DNA of 64,000 bases from Bacteroidota bacterium (GTDB lineage Bacteria > Bacteroidota > Bacteroidia > Bacteroidales > Bacteroidaceae), in the NCBI GenBank assembly GCA_023425865.1, contig JAFABV010000080.1:1-64000 (forward strand), read 5' to 3'. Position numbers and translations under genes: made by a program. The notes beneath the pieces are model-generated. The model ran no database searches. It saw only the letters and a list, made by a program, of their open reading frames with translations, and had not been told where the DNA came from. Positions 1 to 9,558 of this stretch are shown in pieces; position 1 is the stretch's first letter; the number at the start of each line of letters is the position of its first letter.

Positions 1-22
1 TAACTTTGTCTTCGGTGAACAT
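1..22 (-). mobile_element. Possible 5' end of an IS transposase gene, cut by window edge
   Basis: Reading the minus strand from position 22 gives an ATG followed by codons for MFTEDKV, which runs off the window. This resembles the N-terminus I recall for a group of Bacteroidetes IS transposases, but seven residues are weak evidence. It fits the context: the hsdS gene just to the right ends abruptly after 115 codons. Positions 23-124 would then be the leader and end of the IS. I could not define a terminal inverted repeat because the other end lies outside the window. Confidence 0.3.
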
Positions 23-124
23 AGCGATTTTTGTTTGTAATTCTTTGTAAATGAGCACTATAAAGTTACAACAAATTTCGCTATTCACCAAATTCACAGA
101 CATTTATAATTCGTCGAACTCACG

Positions 125-472
125 TTAATATATGAAATTTAAATCAACATTTTCGTTCACATTGAAGAAACAGGCACTTTTACCCAAGATACATTTTTCA
201 TCTCGATATTTTGCAACATTACCAATTGTACCATTAATTGATACCAATATTGTTCGATTATTTAGTGGCTTCTTATATTTATTAGCCTCACTATAGGGCA
301 CTCGTTTGGTATCATTCTTAATAGATATACGACCGTCTTTTAGATTATTCCCATTGATAAAGAAAAATTCTCCTTTATCATCGTATATGGGTGTACCATG
401 AAGTCCGTCTCCTAAAATTGTACAGACATCTTTTAATTTATATTTCTTCCATTCTCCCATTATAATAATCAA
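125..472 (-). pseudogene. hsdS: hsdS fragment: N-terminal part of a type I specificity subunit
   Basis: HsdS subunits carry two target-recognition domains (TRDs) that choose the DNA sequence bound by the HsdM/HsdR complex. This fragment has only the start of TRD1: the opening MGEWKKYKLKDVC, then LHGTPIY, FINGNNL and ILVSINGTIGN, all typical of the family, before a stop after 115 codons. Full subunits have about 370-450 residues, so at least two thirds is missing. The ATG at 472 overlaps the fic stop codon (ATGA), which implies translational coupling; a second possible start is MGEW at 460. The probable transposase start to the left suggests disruption by an IS. It could also be a silent donor cassette for hsdS shuffling. 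Confidence 0.75.
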
Positions 473-1362
473 TCATTTTGTTCATAATAATATGAATAGT
501 CTATGCCCTTCATAAACATTTCTCTGTCGTCAATCTTTGTTGTGAGTGCAGACTCCACTAGAGTCTTAATGCGCATACTATTAGACACACTCTCACGCAT
601 TGCTGACAAATACTCGTTTTTGTCTATTTGGCTCCAATCCACACACCGCTTGAGAGAACGCCTCAGCATGAGATCAAGCCAGATGCGAGTGCTGCGACCA
701 TTTCCTTCCATAAAAGGATGGGCTACGTTCATTTCTACATACTTGTCCATAATCTCATCAAAGTTCGTTTCTGACATTCGCTCTATCGTTTGCAGTGTAG
801 CAGGAAAGTGCATGCTATTAGCGAACGTGAATCCTCCTTTTGAAATATACTTCGTGCGGATTTGTCCTGCAAAGTCATATAATCCTCCAAAGAGATAAGC
901 ATGAATCTGCTGCAGACACTTTAGACTACCAGGCTCTGCCGTTTTCAAGATGCCACTCTCAAAGAGTTGATAGGCTTTCTTCTTACTCTGTCCGTCAATG
1001 GTGTTGTCGCTATATGTAAACCAATCGAGAAATTCATTAGCCCGATTGTTGGGATAGTGCTTTGCCAACAAAGCTACTCCTTCACTATCAAGAACATCTG
1101 CAACACGCATCTTGCCATCAGGTGCTTCAAACTTGAAGCCGTGAGTGCCACTCACGAGTTCAATATTATCTTGTTTCAGTTTTCGTTTCAACCAACGCCA
1201 ATAGTTACCAGCTTTGGTATAGTCAGGTTCATTGTTAATGGCACGCACAATATCTGTTGCAGAGAACCACCAACAACTTAGTTTCTCATCCCATACCGCC
1301 CTTACTTCACGGTCGTTGAAGAAGCGAATTGATTTCTTGTGTTGTTCTTTCTTCTCTTCCAT
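469..1362 (-). CDS. Fic-domain protein with DinD/BRO-N-like N-terminus
   Basis: Fic proteins usually transfer AMP or another nucleotide monophosphate to a hydroxyl group of a target protein. The core motif HPFMEGNGR lies at residues 215-223 and matches HPFx(D/E)GNGR, with the catalytic His and the acidic and Arg residues intact; Fic helices precede it from about residue 145. Residues 10-115 (SIRFFNDREVRAVWDE, WWFSATDIV, APDGKMRVADV) resemble the N-terminus of DNA-damage-inducible protein D and BRO-N domains, which are DNA-linked. It lies in the hsd operon, 10 bp after the stop of the full-length hsdS and overlapping the truncated one. I saw no adjacent antitoxin and no clear inhibitory (S/T)xxxE(G/N) helix. 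Target and role are unknown; a link to R-M control or phage defence is inference. Confidence 0.85.
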   Translation of the reverse strand: MEEKKEQHKKSIRFFNDREVRAVWDEKLSCWWFSATDIVRAINNEPDYTKAGNYWRWLKRKLKQDNIELVSGTHGFKFEAPDGKMRVADVLDSEGVALLAKHYPNNRANEFLDWFTYSDNTIDGQSKKKAYQLFESGILKTAEPGSLKCLQQIHAYLFGGLYDFAGQIRTKYISKGGFTFANSMHFPATLQTIERMSETNFDEIMDKYVEMNVAHPFMEGNGRSTRIWLDLMLRRSLKRCVDWSQIDKNEYLSAMRESVSNSMRIKTLVESALTTKIDDREMFMKGIDYSYYYEQND

Positions 1363-1394
1363 AAATGGGAATTTAGTTGTTTATATCATTAATT
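1357..1394. repeat. Cassette-end direct repeat, copy 1
   Basis: This stretch covers the last codons of the full-length hsdS (encoding INDINN and stop), the short spacer and the start codon of the next gene. It matches 2477-2514 with one mismatch. The two copies therefore bracket a complete hsdS cassette of 1120 bp. Recombination between them would remove that cassette cleanly. Confidence 0.85.
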
Positions 1395-2482
1395 TTCAGT
1401 TTACCAGACATTAGCTTTGGGAGCAATAAGTCGCGTACAGCAGCCAATCGTTTACTCTCTTTAAGGTTTTTCCCTCGTATTTCAAACATTGGAGTAACGA
1501 TTTCTGTGAATTTTTCAACATCAGATAGCTCGAATTTACCCAATGGCATTTCAGCAATATGCTTTGGATAGATGTGAGGTTGTGCAGAACCCGTTTGAGC
1601 ATCAAATATCTCTTTCTGCCTTTTCTTAAGCATAACATACCAAAAATATATGTTTGAGGTCATAGCGGAATCAATGAATGAAGAATCAGATGACCAAACA
1701 GGAATATGCCATAAGTTTACATAGCCAGCATTAGCACCAGAGGCAGATATGGTTACAACAGGGGCTATTGTATTAGACTCATTATGATAAGTTGCAGGCT
1801 CCAATCCCCCAGCAACAACAGGTACATTTCCTTCAACAGCATCTTTTGAAAGCAAACCTTTCCCTCGTTTCGGAGTAATTATGTCTCCAATCACATCTTC
1901 GCCTGAAGCAACAGTAGGAAACATGTTATCGAAGATCGTAATCGCCTGCTGCTCTAAATTATCATTTATCCGCTTGTTAACCTCGATTTTGTGATCAAGG
2001 GAAGAAAGGACTTTGGCTATTCGCTGTTGATATTTTAAAGAGGGAATTTCTATTTCGTAATTTGCAAAGGTTGACTTATTAATGATAGGTACTGCCGTTG
2101 ATGTTTTGCTAAGAAAGTTCAAGTGTTTACCCACAACTGTCATCAAATAATAAATAAAGTCTGTGTCATTATCTTTTGAGGGAATTATCGAGTTGAACTG
2201 TTGATTTGTGACAGTTGGCTCATTTGTAACAACAACCTTTCCCAAGTCGGAGCCGATACAACTTACACACACCGAATTTGAGGGGAGTAGGCAATTTTTC
2301 ACTTCGCTTAATCCTGCTTCGGTTATTGTCTTCACAGTTTTAGAGGCAAACTTACCTGACAAATCATCTGAAGGTGTCAAGAATGGGATGTCCCCACCAT
2401 AATTTTGAACATTAGATGTCCTTGGGGTTTTACCTGTAACTATCCTTCCTAAATCTGATATGCGTTTCTTATATAGTTCCAT
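1373..2482 (-). CDS. hsdS: Type I restriction-modification specificity subunit, full length
   Basis: Specificity subunit of a type I R-M enzyme; its two TRDs bind the two halves of the split recognition site and it assembles with two HsdM. The 369 residues fit a complete subunit: TRD1 (about 1-155, with GRIVTGKTP and IPFLTPSD), a central conserved helix (IAKVLSSLDHKIEVNKRIND, then NLEQQ), TRD2 (about 195-320) and a distal helix ending in LLLPKLMSGKLKINDINN. It is the only intact S gene in the window and follows the half-length hsdS by 10 bp. Its central helix DNA (1944-1970) is identical over 27 bp to the half-length gene, and its 3' end repeats that gene's 3' end. That pattern is expected of genes that exchange TRDs. 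Confidence 0.93.
   Translation of the reverse strand: MELYKKRISDLGRIVTGKTPRTSNVQNYGGDIPFLTPSDDLSGKFASKTVKTITEAGLSEVKNCLLPSNSVCVSCIGSDLGKVVVTNEPTVTNQQFNSIIPSKDNDTDFIYYLMTVVGKHLNFLSKTSTAVPIINKSTFANYEIEIPSLKYQQRIAKVLSSLDHKIEVNKRINDNLEQQAITIFDNMFPTVASGEDVIGDIITPKRGKGLLSKDAVEGNVPVVAGGLEPATYHNESNTIAPVVTISASGANAGYVNLWHIPVWSSDSSFIDSAMTSNIYFWYVMLKKRQKEIFDAQTGSAQPHIYPKHIAEMPLGKFELSDVEKFTEIVTPMFEIRGKNLKESKRLAAVRDLLLPKLMSGKLKINDINN
1944..1970. repeat. 27-bp hsdS core repeat, copy 1
   Basis: Perfect 27-bp match to 3178-3204, in the same orientation. It encodes the INDNLEQQA part of the central conserved helix between the two TRDs. Such identical cores are where TRD swapping occurs in phase-variable hsdS loci. 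Recombination between these two direct copies would delete 1234 bp and give the half-length gene a different TRD2. Confidence 0.9.
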
Positions 2483-2514
2483 AAATGGGAATTTAGTTAT
2501 TTATATCATTAATT
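2477..2514. repeat. Cassette-end direct repeat, copy 2
   Basis: Second copy of the repeat at 1357-1394 (one mismatch over 38 bp). It covers the 3' end of the half-length hsdS and the start codon of the full-length hsdS. Confidence 0.85.
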
Positions 2515-3263
2515 ACCAGCTCACCAGATATCAGTTTGGGTAATATTGTGTCACGGAGAGAAGCAAGACGACAATTTTCTTCCTCTATGACCTCTTGTTG
2601 TTTGAAAATAGGACTCATCAAATTTTCAAATTCTGTAAGAACCGCTTTTTCAGGAATAATTGTAGAAATGGATTTCATTAAAGCCGCAGATGCTTCTTTG
2701 AAAGTTGAACCAGTTGCTTTGTTCTCTATCTCTTGTGTTGCCTCTTTGAGGATACAATAGATGAAAGCAGTACCAGCCAACGTCGGAATTACAGATTTGA
2801 AGCCTTGGCTAGTGCAGATGTCATTCTTTGCGATTGTGACATAACCAATAGGAGCACGAGAACTGAAAAGAACCGTTCCTTTGGGCATTAGTTTTGTGCT
2901 GCAACTATTATAGCCTTCCTGAGTGATGTCTATTTCGCCTTTTGATGCAAATTTGCGTTGAGAAACGGATAAATCCTTGGGTGTAAGCCATGCAATTCCA
3001 TCATCCGTATAATACTCTGGCTTAGCCTTTGAAGGAGTACTGCCTCCTACAATGTCTCCCAATTCACTAAGATAGCCCATTCTCCATCCTTTAGGAATAG
3101 AACCTTGTTCAGTTTCTTCAAACTTTCCACCTTTGAAAGGTTCATAATCAATAAACCACGACTTGAACAACGCTTGTGCCTGCTGCTCTAAATTATCATT
3201 TATCTGCCTATTTTTATAAAATGGCGTTTGATAGGCCCTATATGTATAATATGCTATTTGCAT
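2493..3263 (-). CDS. hsdS: Half-length HsdS: single TRD
   Basis: This 256-residue protein lacks TRD1. It opens with a short leader (MQIAYYTYRAYQTPFYKNRQ), enters the central conserved helix (INDNLEQQAQALFKSW) at once, and then has one complete TRD (GDIVGGSTPSKAKPEYY, IAWLTPKDLS, SSRAPIGYV) and a distal helix ending LPKLISGELVINDINN. It starts only 6 bp after the recombinase stop codon. Two readings are possible: a gene that lost TRD1 and waits for another TRD1 by recombination, or a functional half-S that dimerises, as engineered and some natural half-S subunits do. The start at 3263 is the only ATG before the conserved helix. Function as a specificity subunit is known for the family; activity of this form is uncertain. 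Confidence 0.85.
   Translation of the reverse strand: MQIAYYTYRAYQTPFYKNRQINDNLEQQAQALFKSWFIDYEPFKGGKFEETEQGSIPKGWRMGYLSELGDIVGGSTPSKAKPEYYTDDGIAWLTPKDLSVSQRKFASKGEIDITQEGYNSCSTKLMPKGTVLFSSRAPIGYVTIAKNDICTSQGFKSVIPTLAGTAFIYCILKEATQEIENKATGSTFKEASAALMKSISTIIPEKAVLTEFENLMSPIFKQQEVIEEENCRLASLRDTILPKLISGELVINDINN
3178..3204. repeat. 27-bp hsdS core repeat, copy 2
   Basis: Identical to 1944-1970 and in the same orientation. It lies near the start of the half-length hsdS, exactly where a TRD1 would join in a complete gene. Confidence 0.9.
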
Positions 3264-3269
3264 TTTGAT

Positions 3270-4262
3270 TTAACTGATGAATTTACGGTGAGAGAGTTTC
3301 ACATTTGTTTGATTGACCATAGCATAGTGCATGGTGGTATCAATTTTGACATGCCCGAGGAGTTTTTGTACTTGCTCTACTGGCATACCTTTATCTATAG
3401 CCATAGTCGCAAGGGTTCGACGGAACTTGTGTGGATAGACACGGACAATCTTTGAAAGCCTCCCAATCTTTCTTAGTCTTGTCTCAACTCCTGATATTTG
3501 TAATCGATTGTATGGCTTGGCAAGAGACACGAACAATGCTTTGTTTCTGTCTTTCCGCTCTGCGAGATATTGCTGTAAATGTATCTTTGCACGGGCATTG
3601 AAATACACGATACGTTCCTTGTTGCCTTTACCGAAAACGATACACTCACGCTCGTTGAAATTTATATCCTCACGATTGAGCTTTACAAGTTCCCCAACAC
3701 GCATACCAGTAGAAGCCAAGAGGTCTATCATGGCTAAGTCTCTCACTTTTGTACAAGCATCGCGCAATTGCTCCAAATTCTCGTCGGTTAACACTTCTTT
3801 GACATGGGTTCCTGTTTTCACCTTATGAATGCGGCGTACAGGACTCTTTATAATATAATCCTCATCTTCTAACCATGAAAAGAAAGATGAAAAAATACGA
3901 CGGATATTGTCTATTGTAACTTTACTTGATTTATGCTTTCGTTGGAATACTGCCAAATAAGCCCGAATATCCTCTGTGGTATAGTTCGTAACTTTCTTTG
4001 GCATTTTCTTGAAAAGTTGTTTGATGGTCGAACCATAATATTTTATGGTAGGCGTGGTACATCCTTCCACTTGTTTAGCTGACAAGAATATCTCTAACAG
4101 ACGTTCGTTAGACGCATTATTCTCTTGCATCTGCTCAACATCTGCCGTAATGGAGTAGTTACTGATTACTTGCAGTAATACTCCATTGAGTTGTGTCATT
4201 TGTTCTACACTTAATATTCCTGCCATTGCATTGCTAATTTCTGAAATCAATTTTTCTTTCAT
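3270..4262 (-). CDS. Tyrosine site-specific recombinase of the hsd locus
   Basis: Cuts and rejoins DNA at specific sites through a 3'-phosphotyrosine intermediate. The 330 residues contain an N-terminal SAM-like core-binding domain (about 55-135) and a catalytic domain with all expected residues: Arg188 in STGMRVGEL, Lys212 in GKGNKER, His278 and Arg281 in HKFRR, His304 in LLGH and the nucleophile Tyr313 in HYA. It sits between hsdM and the hsdS genes in the same operon, 6 bp upstream of the half-length hsdS. Recombinases in this position in Bacteroidetes are known to rearrange hsdS alleles, so that is the likely job here. A 16-bp inverted repeat lies immediately before its start codon. Phage or ICE integration is a less likely alternative. 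Confidence 0.93.
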   Translation of the reverse strand: MKEKLISEISNAMAGILSVEQMTQLNGVLLQVISNYSITADVEQMQENNASNERLLEIFLSAKQVEGCTTPTIKYYGSTIKQLFKKMPKKVTNYTTEDIRAYLAVFQRKHKSSKVTIDNIRRIFSSFFSWLEDEDYIIKSPVRRIHKVKTGTHVKEVLTDENLEQLRDACTKVRDLAMIDLLASTGMRVGELVKLNREDINFNERECIVFGKGNKERIVYFNARAKIHLQQYLAERKDRNKALFVSLAKPYNRLQISGVETRLRKIGRLSKIVRVYPHKFRRTLATMAIDKGMPVEQVQKLLGHVKIDTTMHYAMVNQTNVKLSHRKFIS

Positions 4263-4301
4263 GTTCTTCTATATTAATGAATTAATAATATGGAAGAACA
4301 T
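4261..4301. repeat. 16-bp inverted repeat with 9-bp spacer before recombinase start
   Basis: Arms 4261-4276 (ATGTTCTTCTATATTA) and 4286-4301 are inverted copies with one mismatch, separated by 9 bp. Arm and spacer lengths resemble core sites of tyrosine recombinases (two arms around a 6-9 bp spacer). In RNA the same sequence would form a hairpin over the translation start of the recombinase. I found no second copy in the window. Confidence 0.7.
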
Positions 4302-4309
4302 GCAGTCAT

Positions 4310-5815
4310 TTACTTGATAGTGAAACCTATGCTTGCCAACTGTTTTCGTATCTCGCCTTCCAAATCATGTGATTGGGCAAATAAATCGGATAATTCGGTT
4401 GTGAGTTTGTCCATCTTCTCTTGGAAAGGAATACCATCATCTTCCTGTTCTGCTATACCAACATAGCGTCCGGGGGTAAGAATATAGTCTTGTTTTGCCA
4501 CATCGTCAAGGGTAACAACCGCACAGAAGCCTTTTTCATTTTCAAGTGTCCCCTCGCTATACTTGTCGAAAGTGTCTGCAATCTTTTGTATGTCTGCTTC
4601 TTGAAGTTCACGAAGTTTGCGGGTAACCATTGTTCCCATACTCCTTGCATCTACGAACAGAATCTTGTCATTCTGTTTCTTCTCCCGATTAAGGAACCAT
4701 AAAGAAACAGGAATACCTGTGGTGTAAAATAACTGTGAGGGTAGGGCTACAATACCCTCTATCAAATCGGCTTTGATAATATTCTCTCTAATAGTTCCCT
4801 CACCACCTGTTTGTGAAGACAAAGAGCCATTTGCCAATACCATCCCGATTTTACCTTTGGGGGATAAATGATGAATCATGTGTTGCAACCAAGCAAAGTT
4901 GGCATTGCCCGATGGAGGAATACCAAATTTCCAACGCACATCGTCTTGCAACTTGTCTGCTCCCCAATCACTGAGATTGAAAGGCGGATTAGCCATGATA
5001 AAATCAGCTTTTAATGTGGGATGTTGGTCGTCAAAGAAAGTATCAGCATTAAACTTACCCAAATCAGCCTCAATGCCCCGAATGGCAAGATTCATCTGAG
5101 CCATCTTCCATGTCGTAGGGTTGCTGTCTTGACCATAAACAGAAAGATCTTTGATATTGCCTTGATGTCTTTCAATGAATTTAGCAGACTGCACGAACAT
5201 TCCACCAGATCCGCAAGCAGGGTCATATACTCGACCATGATAAGGTTTTAAAACCTCAACAAGTGTTTGAACAATACAAGCGGGTGTATAAAATTCTCCG
5301 GCTAATTTGCCTTCGGCTTCTGCAAATTTAGAAAGGCAATATTCGTATGTGCGTCCCAATATATCTTTGGAGTCTCCATGTTCTTTCATTTGAATATTGG
5401 TAAACAAATCTACCACATCGCCCAAACGTCTTTTGTCTAATTCTGGTCGGGCAAAATTTTTAGGCAGAATGCCTTTCAAGCGGAGATTTTCCTTTTCAAT
5501 AAGGCGCATGGCATTGTCGATAACCGTACCTATTTCTGGTGTATGGGCTGCCTCTTCCACCACGCTCCACCGTGCTTCTTGTGGGACAAAGAAAATATTG
5601 TCTGCCATATATTCATCGCGGTCTTCCTCGAATCCTTCACCATTATTGACTAATTCCTGATATTTGGTTTCAAACTTATCGGAGATGTATTTTAGAAAAA
5701 TTAATCCCAATACTACCGATTTGTATTCAGAAGCATCGAGGTTGCCACGAAGCAAATCTGCAGCTTTCCATATTTCCTTTTCAAATCCGATGTCAGCTGT
5801 ATTTTGTTTTGCCAT
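4310..5815 (-). CDS. hsdM: Type I restriction-modification DNA methyltransferase subunit M
   Basis: N6-adenine methyltransferase subunit that methylates the recognition site chosen by HsdS, using S-adenosylmethionine. The 501 residues match the usual length. An N-terminal HsdM helical domain (about 8-140) is followed by the SAM-binding motif DPACGSGG at 198-205 and the catalytic motif NPPF at 276-279; a C-terminal helical region contacts HsdS. It is the second gene of the island's operon, 52 bp after the XRE gene and 47 bp before the recombinase. No hsdR is present in the window, so either it lies further left past the presumed IS or the locus is methylation-only. The product is confidently identified. 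Confidence 0.97.
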   Translation of the reverse strand: MAKQNTADIGFEKEIWKAADLLRGNLDASEYKSVVLGLIFLKYISDKFETKYQELVNNGEGFEEDRDEYMADNIFFVPQEARWSVVEEAAHTPEIGTVIDNAMRLIEKENLRLKGILPKNFARPELDKRRLGDVVDLFTNIQMKEHGDSKDILGRTYEYCLSKFAEAEGKLAGEFYTPACIVQTLVEVLKPYHGRVYDPACGSGGMFVQSAKFIERHQGNIKDLSVYGQDSNPTTWKMAQMNLAIRGIEADLGKFNADTFFDDQHPTLKADFIMANPPFNLSDWGADKLQDDVRWKFGIPPSGNANFAWLQHMIHHLSPKGKIGMVLANGSLSSQTGGEGTIRENIIKADLIEGIVALPSQLFYTTGIPVSLWFLNREKKQNDKILFVDARSMGTMVTRKLRELQEADIQKIADTFDKYSEGTLENEKGFCAVVTLDDVAKQDYILTPGRYVGIAEQEDDGIPFQEKMDKLTTELSDLFAQSHDLEGEIRKQLASIGFTIK

Positions 5816-5867
5816 GATTTATTCTTCTTATGTTTGAATTTTATGCTTGATTATATATAAACACTCT

Positions 5868-6077
5868 TTATTTGTCATCTGCCGTGTTAATCAAATCCTT
5901 GGGATTGACTTGCAGAATCTCGGCTATTTGGAATAAAAGTTCCAAACTTGGCTGACGGCGATTGCAAACATATGAGTTGACAATAGTGAAACTCTTCCCG
6001 AGTTTCTCTGCAAGCCATGTTTGCTTAATCCCTTTTTCGGTAAGCACCTCTTTTATTCTGTTAGTTGGACTTTCCAT
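5868..6077 (-). CDS. Small XRE-family helix-turn-helix regulator
   Basis: A 69-residue protein that is nearly all a HTH_3/XRE domain: RIKEVLTEKGIKQTWLAEKL, then SFTIVNSYVCNRRQPSLELLFQIAEILQVNPKDLI. The start at 6077 (MESPTNR) is chosen over an upstream in-frame ATG at 6143 because a promoter-like TATATTTG on the minus strand (6105-6098) lies between them. It directly precedes hsdM, so it probably acts as a controller of the R-M operon, as small C proteins do, binding as a dimer and regulating its own transcription. That role is inferred from position. It is AT-rich like the rest of the island. Confidence 0.88.
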   Translation of the reverse strand: MESPTNRIKEVLTEKGIKQTWLAEKLGKSFTIVNSYVCNRRQPSLELLFQIAEILQVNPKDLINTADDK

Positions 6078-6097
6078 AAATATTATATGATTATTTG

Positions 6098-6131
6098 CAA
6101 ATATAGTAAATATCCTTGTATAATCAACAAA
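6098..6131 (-). promoter_or_regulatory. Putative promoter of the hsd operon
   Basis: On the minus strand TATATTTG (6105-6098) fits the Bacteroidetes -7 box TAnnTTTG. A TTTG (6131-6128) lies 22 bp upstream, slightly longer than the usual 19-21. It is about 20 bp before the XRE start codon. Confidence 0.5.
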
Positions 6132-6197
6132 AAAAAGAGACAATAGCAGATAAAGATTTGAAGAAATCGATAGTTACACATAGGCTGACCATACTAC

Positions 6198-6235
6198 AAA
6201 AATGGGTGTAACTCAGTAGAGCTACACCCATTTTA
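6198..6235 (-). terminator. Rho-independent terminator downstream of dnaK
   Basis: Arms 6199-6210 (AAAATGGGTGTA) and 6223-6234 are perfectly complementary over 12 bp, with three further inner pairs after one mismatch. The flanking A/T tracts make it able to work on both strands. It separates dnaK from the hsd operon. Confidence 0.75.
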
Positions 6236-6338
6236 TAATTTATCGATATTGGTTGTTACCTATATTGCTTGACTCATGTCGAGCAATCATCATTGATTAG
6301 CGGTGGCAAGCAGGCTTGTCGCAGCCATTGTTACTTGC

Positions 6339-8252
<1,914 letters not shown>

Positions 8253-8490
8253 AATAGTATTATATTTATTTTTTTGTTTTCTACCTTTGTTCTTGACGGC
8301 TGTTAGGCCGCTGCTGTACTCGGAAGTACGACATGTATCTAACAAAGGGTGTGCCGATGGGTGACAGGGTGACAAGTTGGCAGATTGGTAATTTGGATTC
8401 TCCATATTCAGAAGGTAATACCGTGATACAAGCGACAACAAGATATAATTAAAATAGGTGTGAGGTGAGTGTCAAAGCTAAAAAAACACT

Positions 8491-8498
8491 TATCTTTG
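8491..8498 (+). promoter_or_regulatory. -7 promoter box of the epimerase-like gene
   Basis: TATCTTTG matches the Bacteroidetes -7 consensus, 33 bp before the ATG at 8532. It lies downstream of the longest-ORF start at 8469, which decides for the later start. No clear TTTG -33 element is visible. Confidence 0.55.
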
Positions 8499-8531
8499 CA
8501 CCAACCGATCATTCATCAAAACTTTATTTAT

Positions 8532-9554
8532 ATGAAGAAAGCGTTGTTTATTGGAGGTACAGGGACGATAAGCTCGGCCATTACCCGATTAGTGGCTGCC
8601 CAGCCCGATTGGGAACTTACGCTACTGAACCGTGGTTTGCGTAATAACGATATTCCTGCCGGCGTAAAGACCATTCAGGCGGATATCCGTACGGACGATG
8701 TGCGGTCTTTGATAGGCAATGAGGTGTATGACGTGGTGGCAGAGTTTATTGCTTTTGAGCCTGAACATGTAGAGCGTGACTTTGAGATATTCGGCGACCA
8801 TGCTCACCAGTATATCTTCATCAGTTCGGCTTCTGCTTATCAGAAACCACCACGGCGCTATGTCATCACAGAGGCTACGCCGTTAGAGAATCCCTATTGG
8901 GAATATTCGCACAAGAAAAAGGCTTGTGAGGAGGTGCTGCGACAGCATGCTGAAACTGACGGTTTTCCTGTGACCATTGTACGTCCCAGCCATACTTACT
9001 GCGAGCGTTCGATACCAGTGGGCGTACATGGCGACAACGGCAGTTGGCAGGTAGTGAAACGAATGATGGAAGGGAAACCCGTAATTGTTCATGGTGATGG
9101 CAGCTCTTTGTGGACACTGACGCATAACACTGATTTTGCCCGTGGGTTCTTTGGATTAATGGGTAACGCGAGGGCCGTGGGTGAAACATTCCATATTACC
9201 TCAGACGAAAGTTTGACGTGGAATCAGATTTACGAGGCGTTGGCCGAGGCCTTGGGCGTGGAGCTGCATACCTGTCATGTACCCAGCGACCTGTTGGCAG
9301 CGAGTACCGTGTATGACATGACGGGCAATCTGTTGGGCGATAAAGCCAATACGGTGGTGTTTGACAATAGTAAGCTGAAACAGGTTGTCCCGGATTTTGA
9401 GGCAAGGATACCGTACCGTGATGGGGTGAAAATGGCATTGGAATACATCCTTCAACATGAAGAGTGTCAGCGCCTTGACCCCGTCTTCGACGCATGGTGT
9501 GATAAAGTTGTTCGGATTATGTCGGACGCAAAAGATGCAATCAAGCTGATATGA
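8532..9554 (+). CDS. NAD(P)-dependent epimerase/dehydratase-like protein
   Basis: Extended short-chain dehydrogenase/reductase, 340 residues from the ATG at 8532. The Rossmann motif GGTGTISSAI follows MKKALFI at the N-terminus; the catalytic region has ISSASAYQ and a YWEYSHKKKACEE stretch with the YxxxK pair. It resembles Bacteroidetes proteins annotated as NAD-dependent epimerase or nucleoside-sugar reductase, but I cannot name a substrate. The gene is monocistronic and divergent from dnaK. Its stop codon (9552-9554) lies inside the 8-bp direct repeat that flanks the downstream MITE-like element, so the element has inserted exactly at the gene end without altering the protein. Confidence 0.85.
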   Translation: MKKALFIGGTGTISSAITRLVAAQPDWELTLLNRGLRNNDIPAGVKTIQADIRTDDVRSLIGNEVYDVVAEFIAFEPEHVERDFEIFGDHAHQYIFISSASAYQKPPRRYVITEATPLENPYWEYSHKKKACEEVLRQHAETDGFPVTIVRPSHTYCERSIPVGVHGDNGSWQVVKRMMEGKPVIVHGDGSSLWTLTHNTDFARGFFGLMGNARAVGETFHITSDESLTWNQIYEALAEALGVELHTCHVPSDLLAASTVYDMTGNLLGDKANTVVFDNSKLKQVVPDFEARIPYRDGVKMALEYILQHEECQRLDPVFDAWCDKVVRIMSDAKDAIKLI

Positions 9555-9558
9555 TTAC

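Noticed and set aside
125..6077. hsdR within the island
   Set aside because: No helicase or endonuclease motifs appear in any frame; the operon content is accounted for by the genes listed.
8253..8441. 63-residue N-terminal extension of DnaK
   Set aside because: The extension does not resemble any DnaK, and [14 protein letters not shown] at 8252 gives the normal length.
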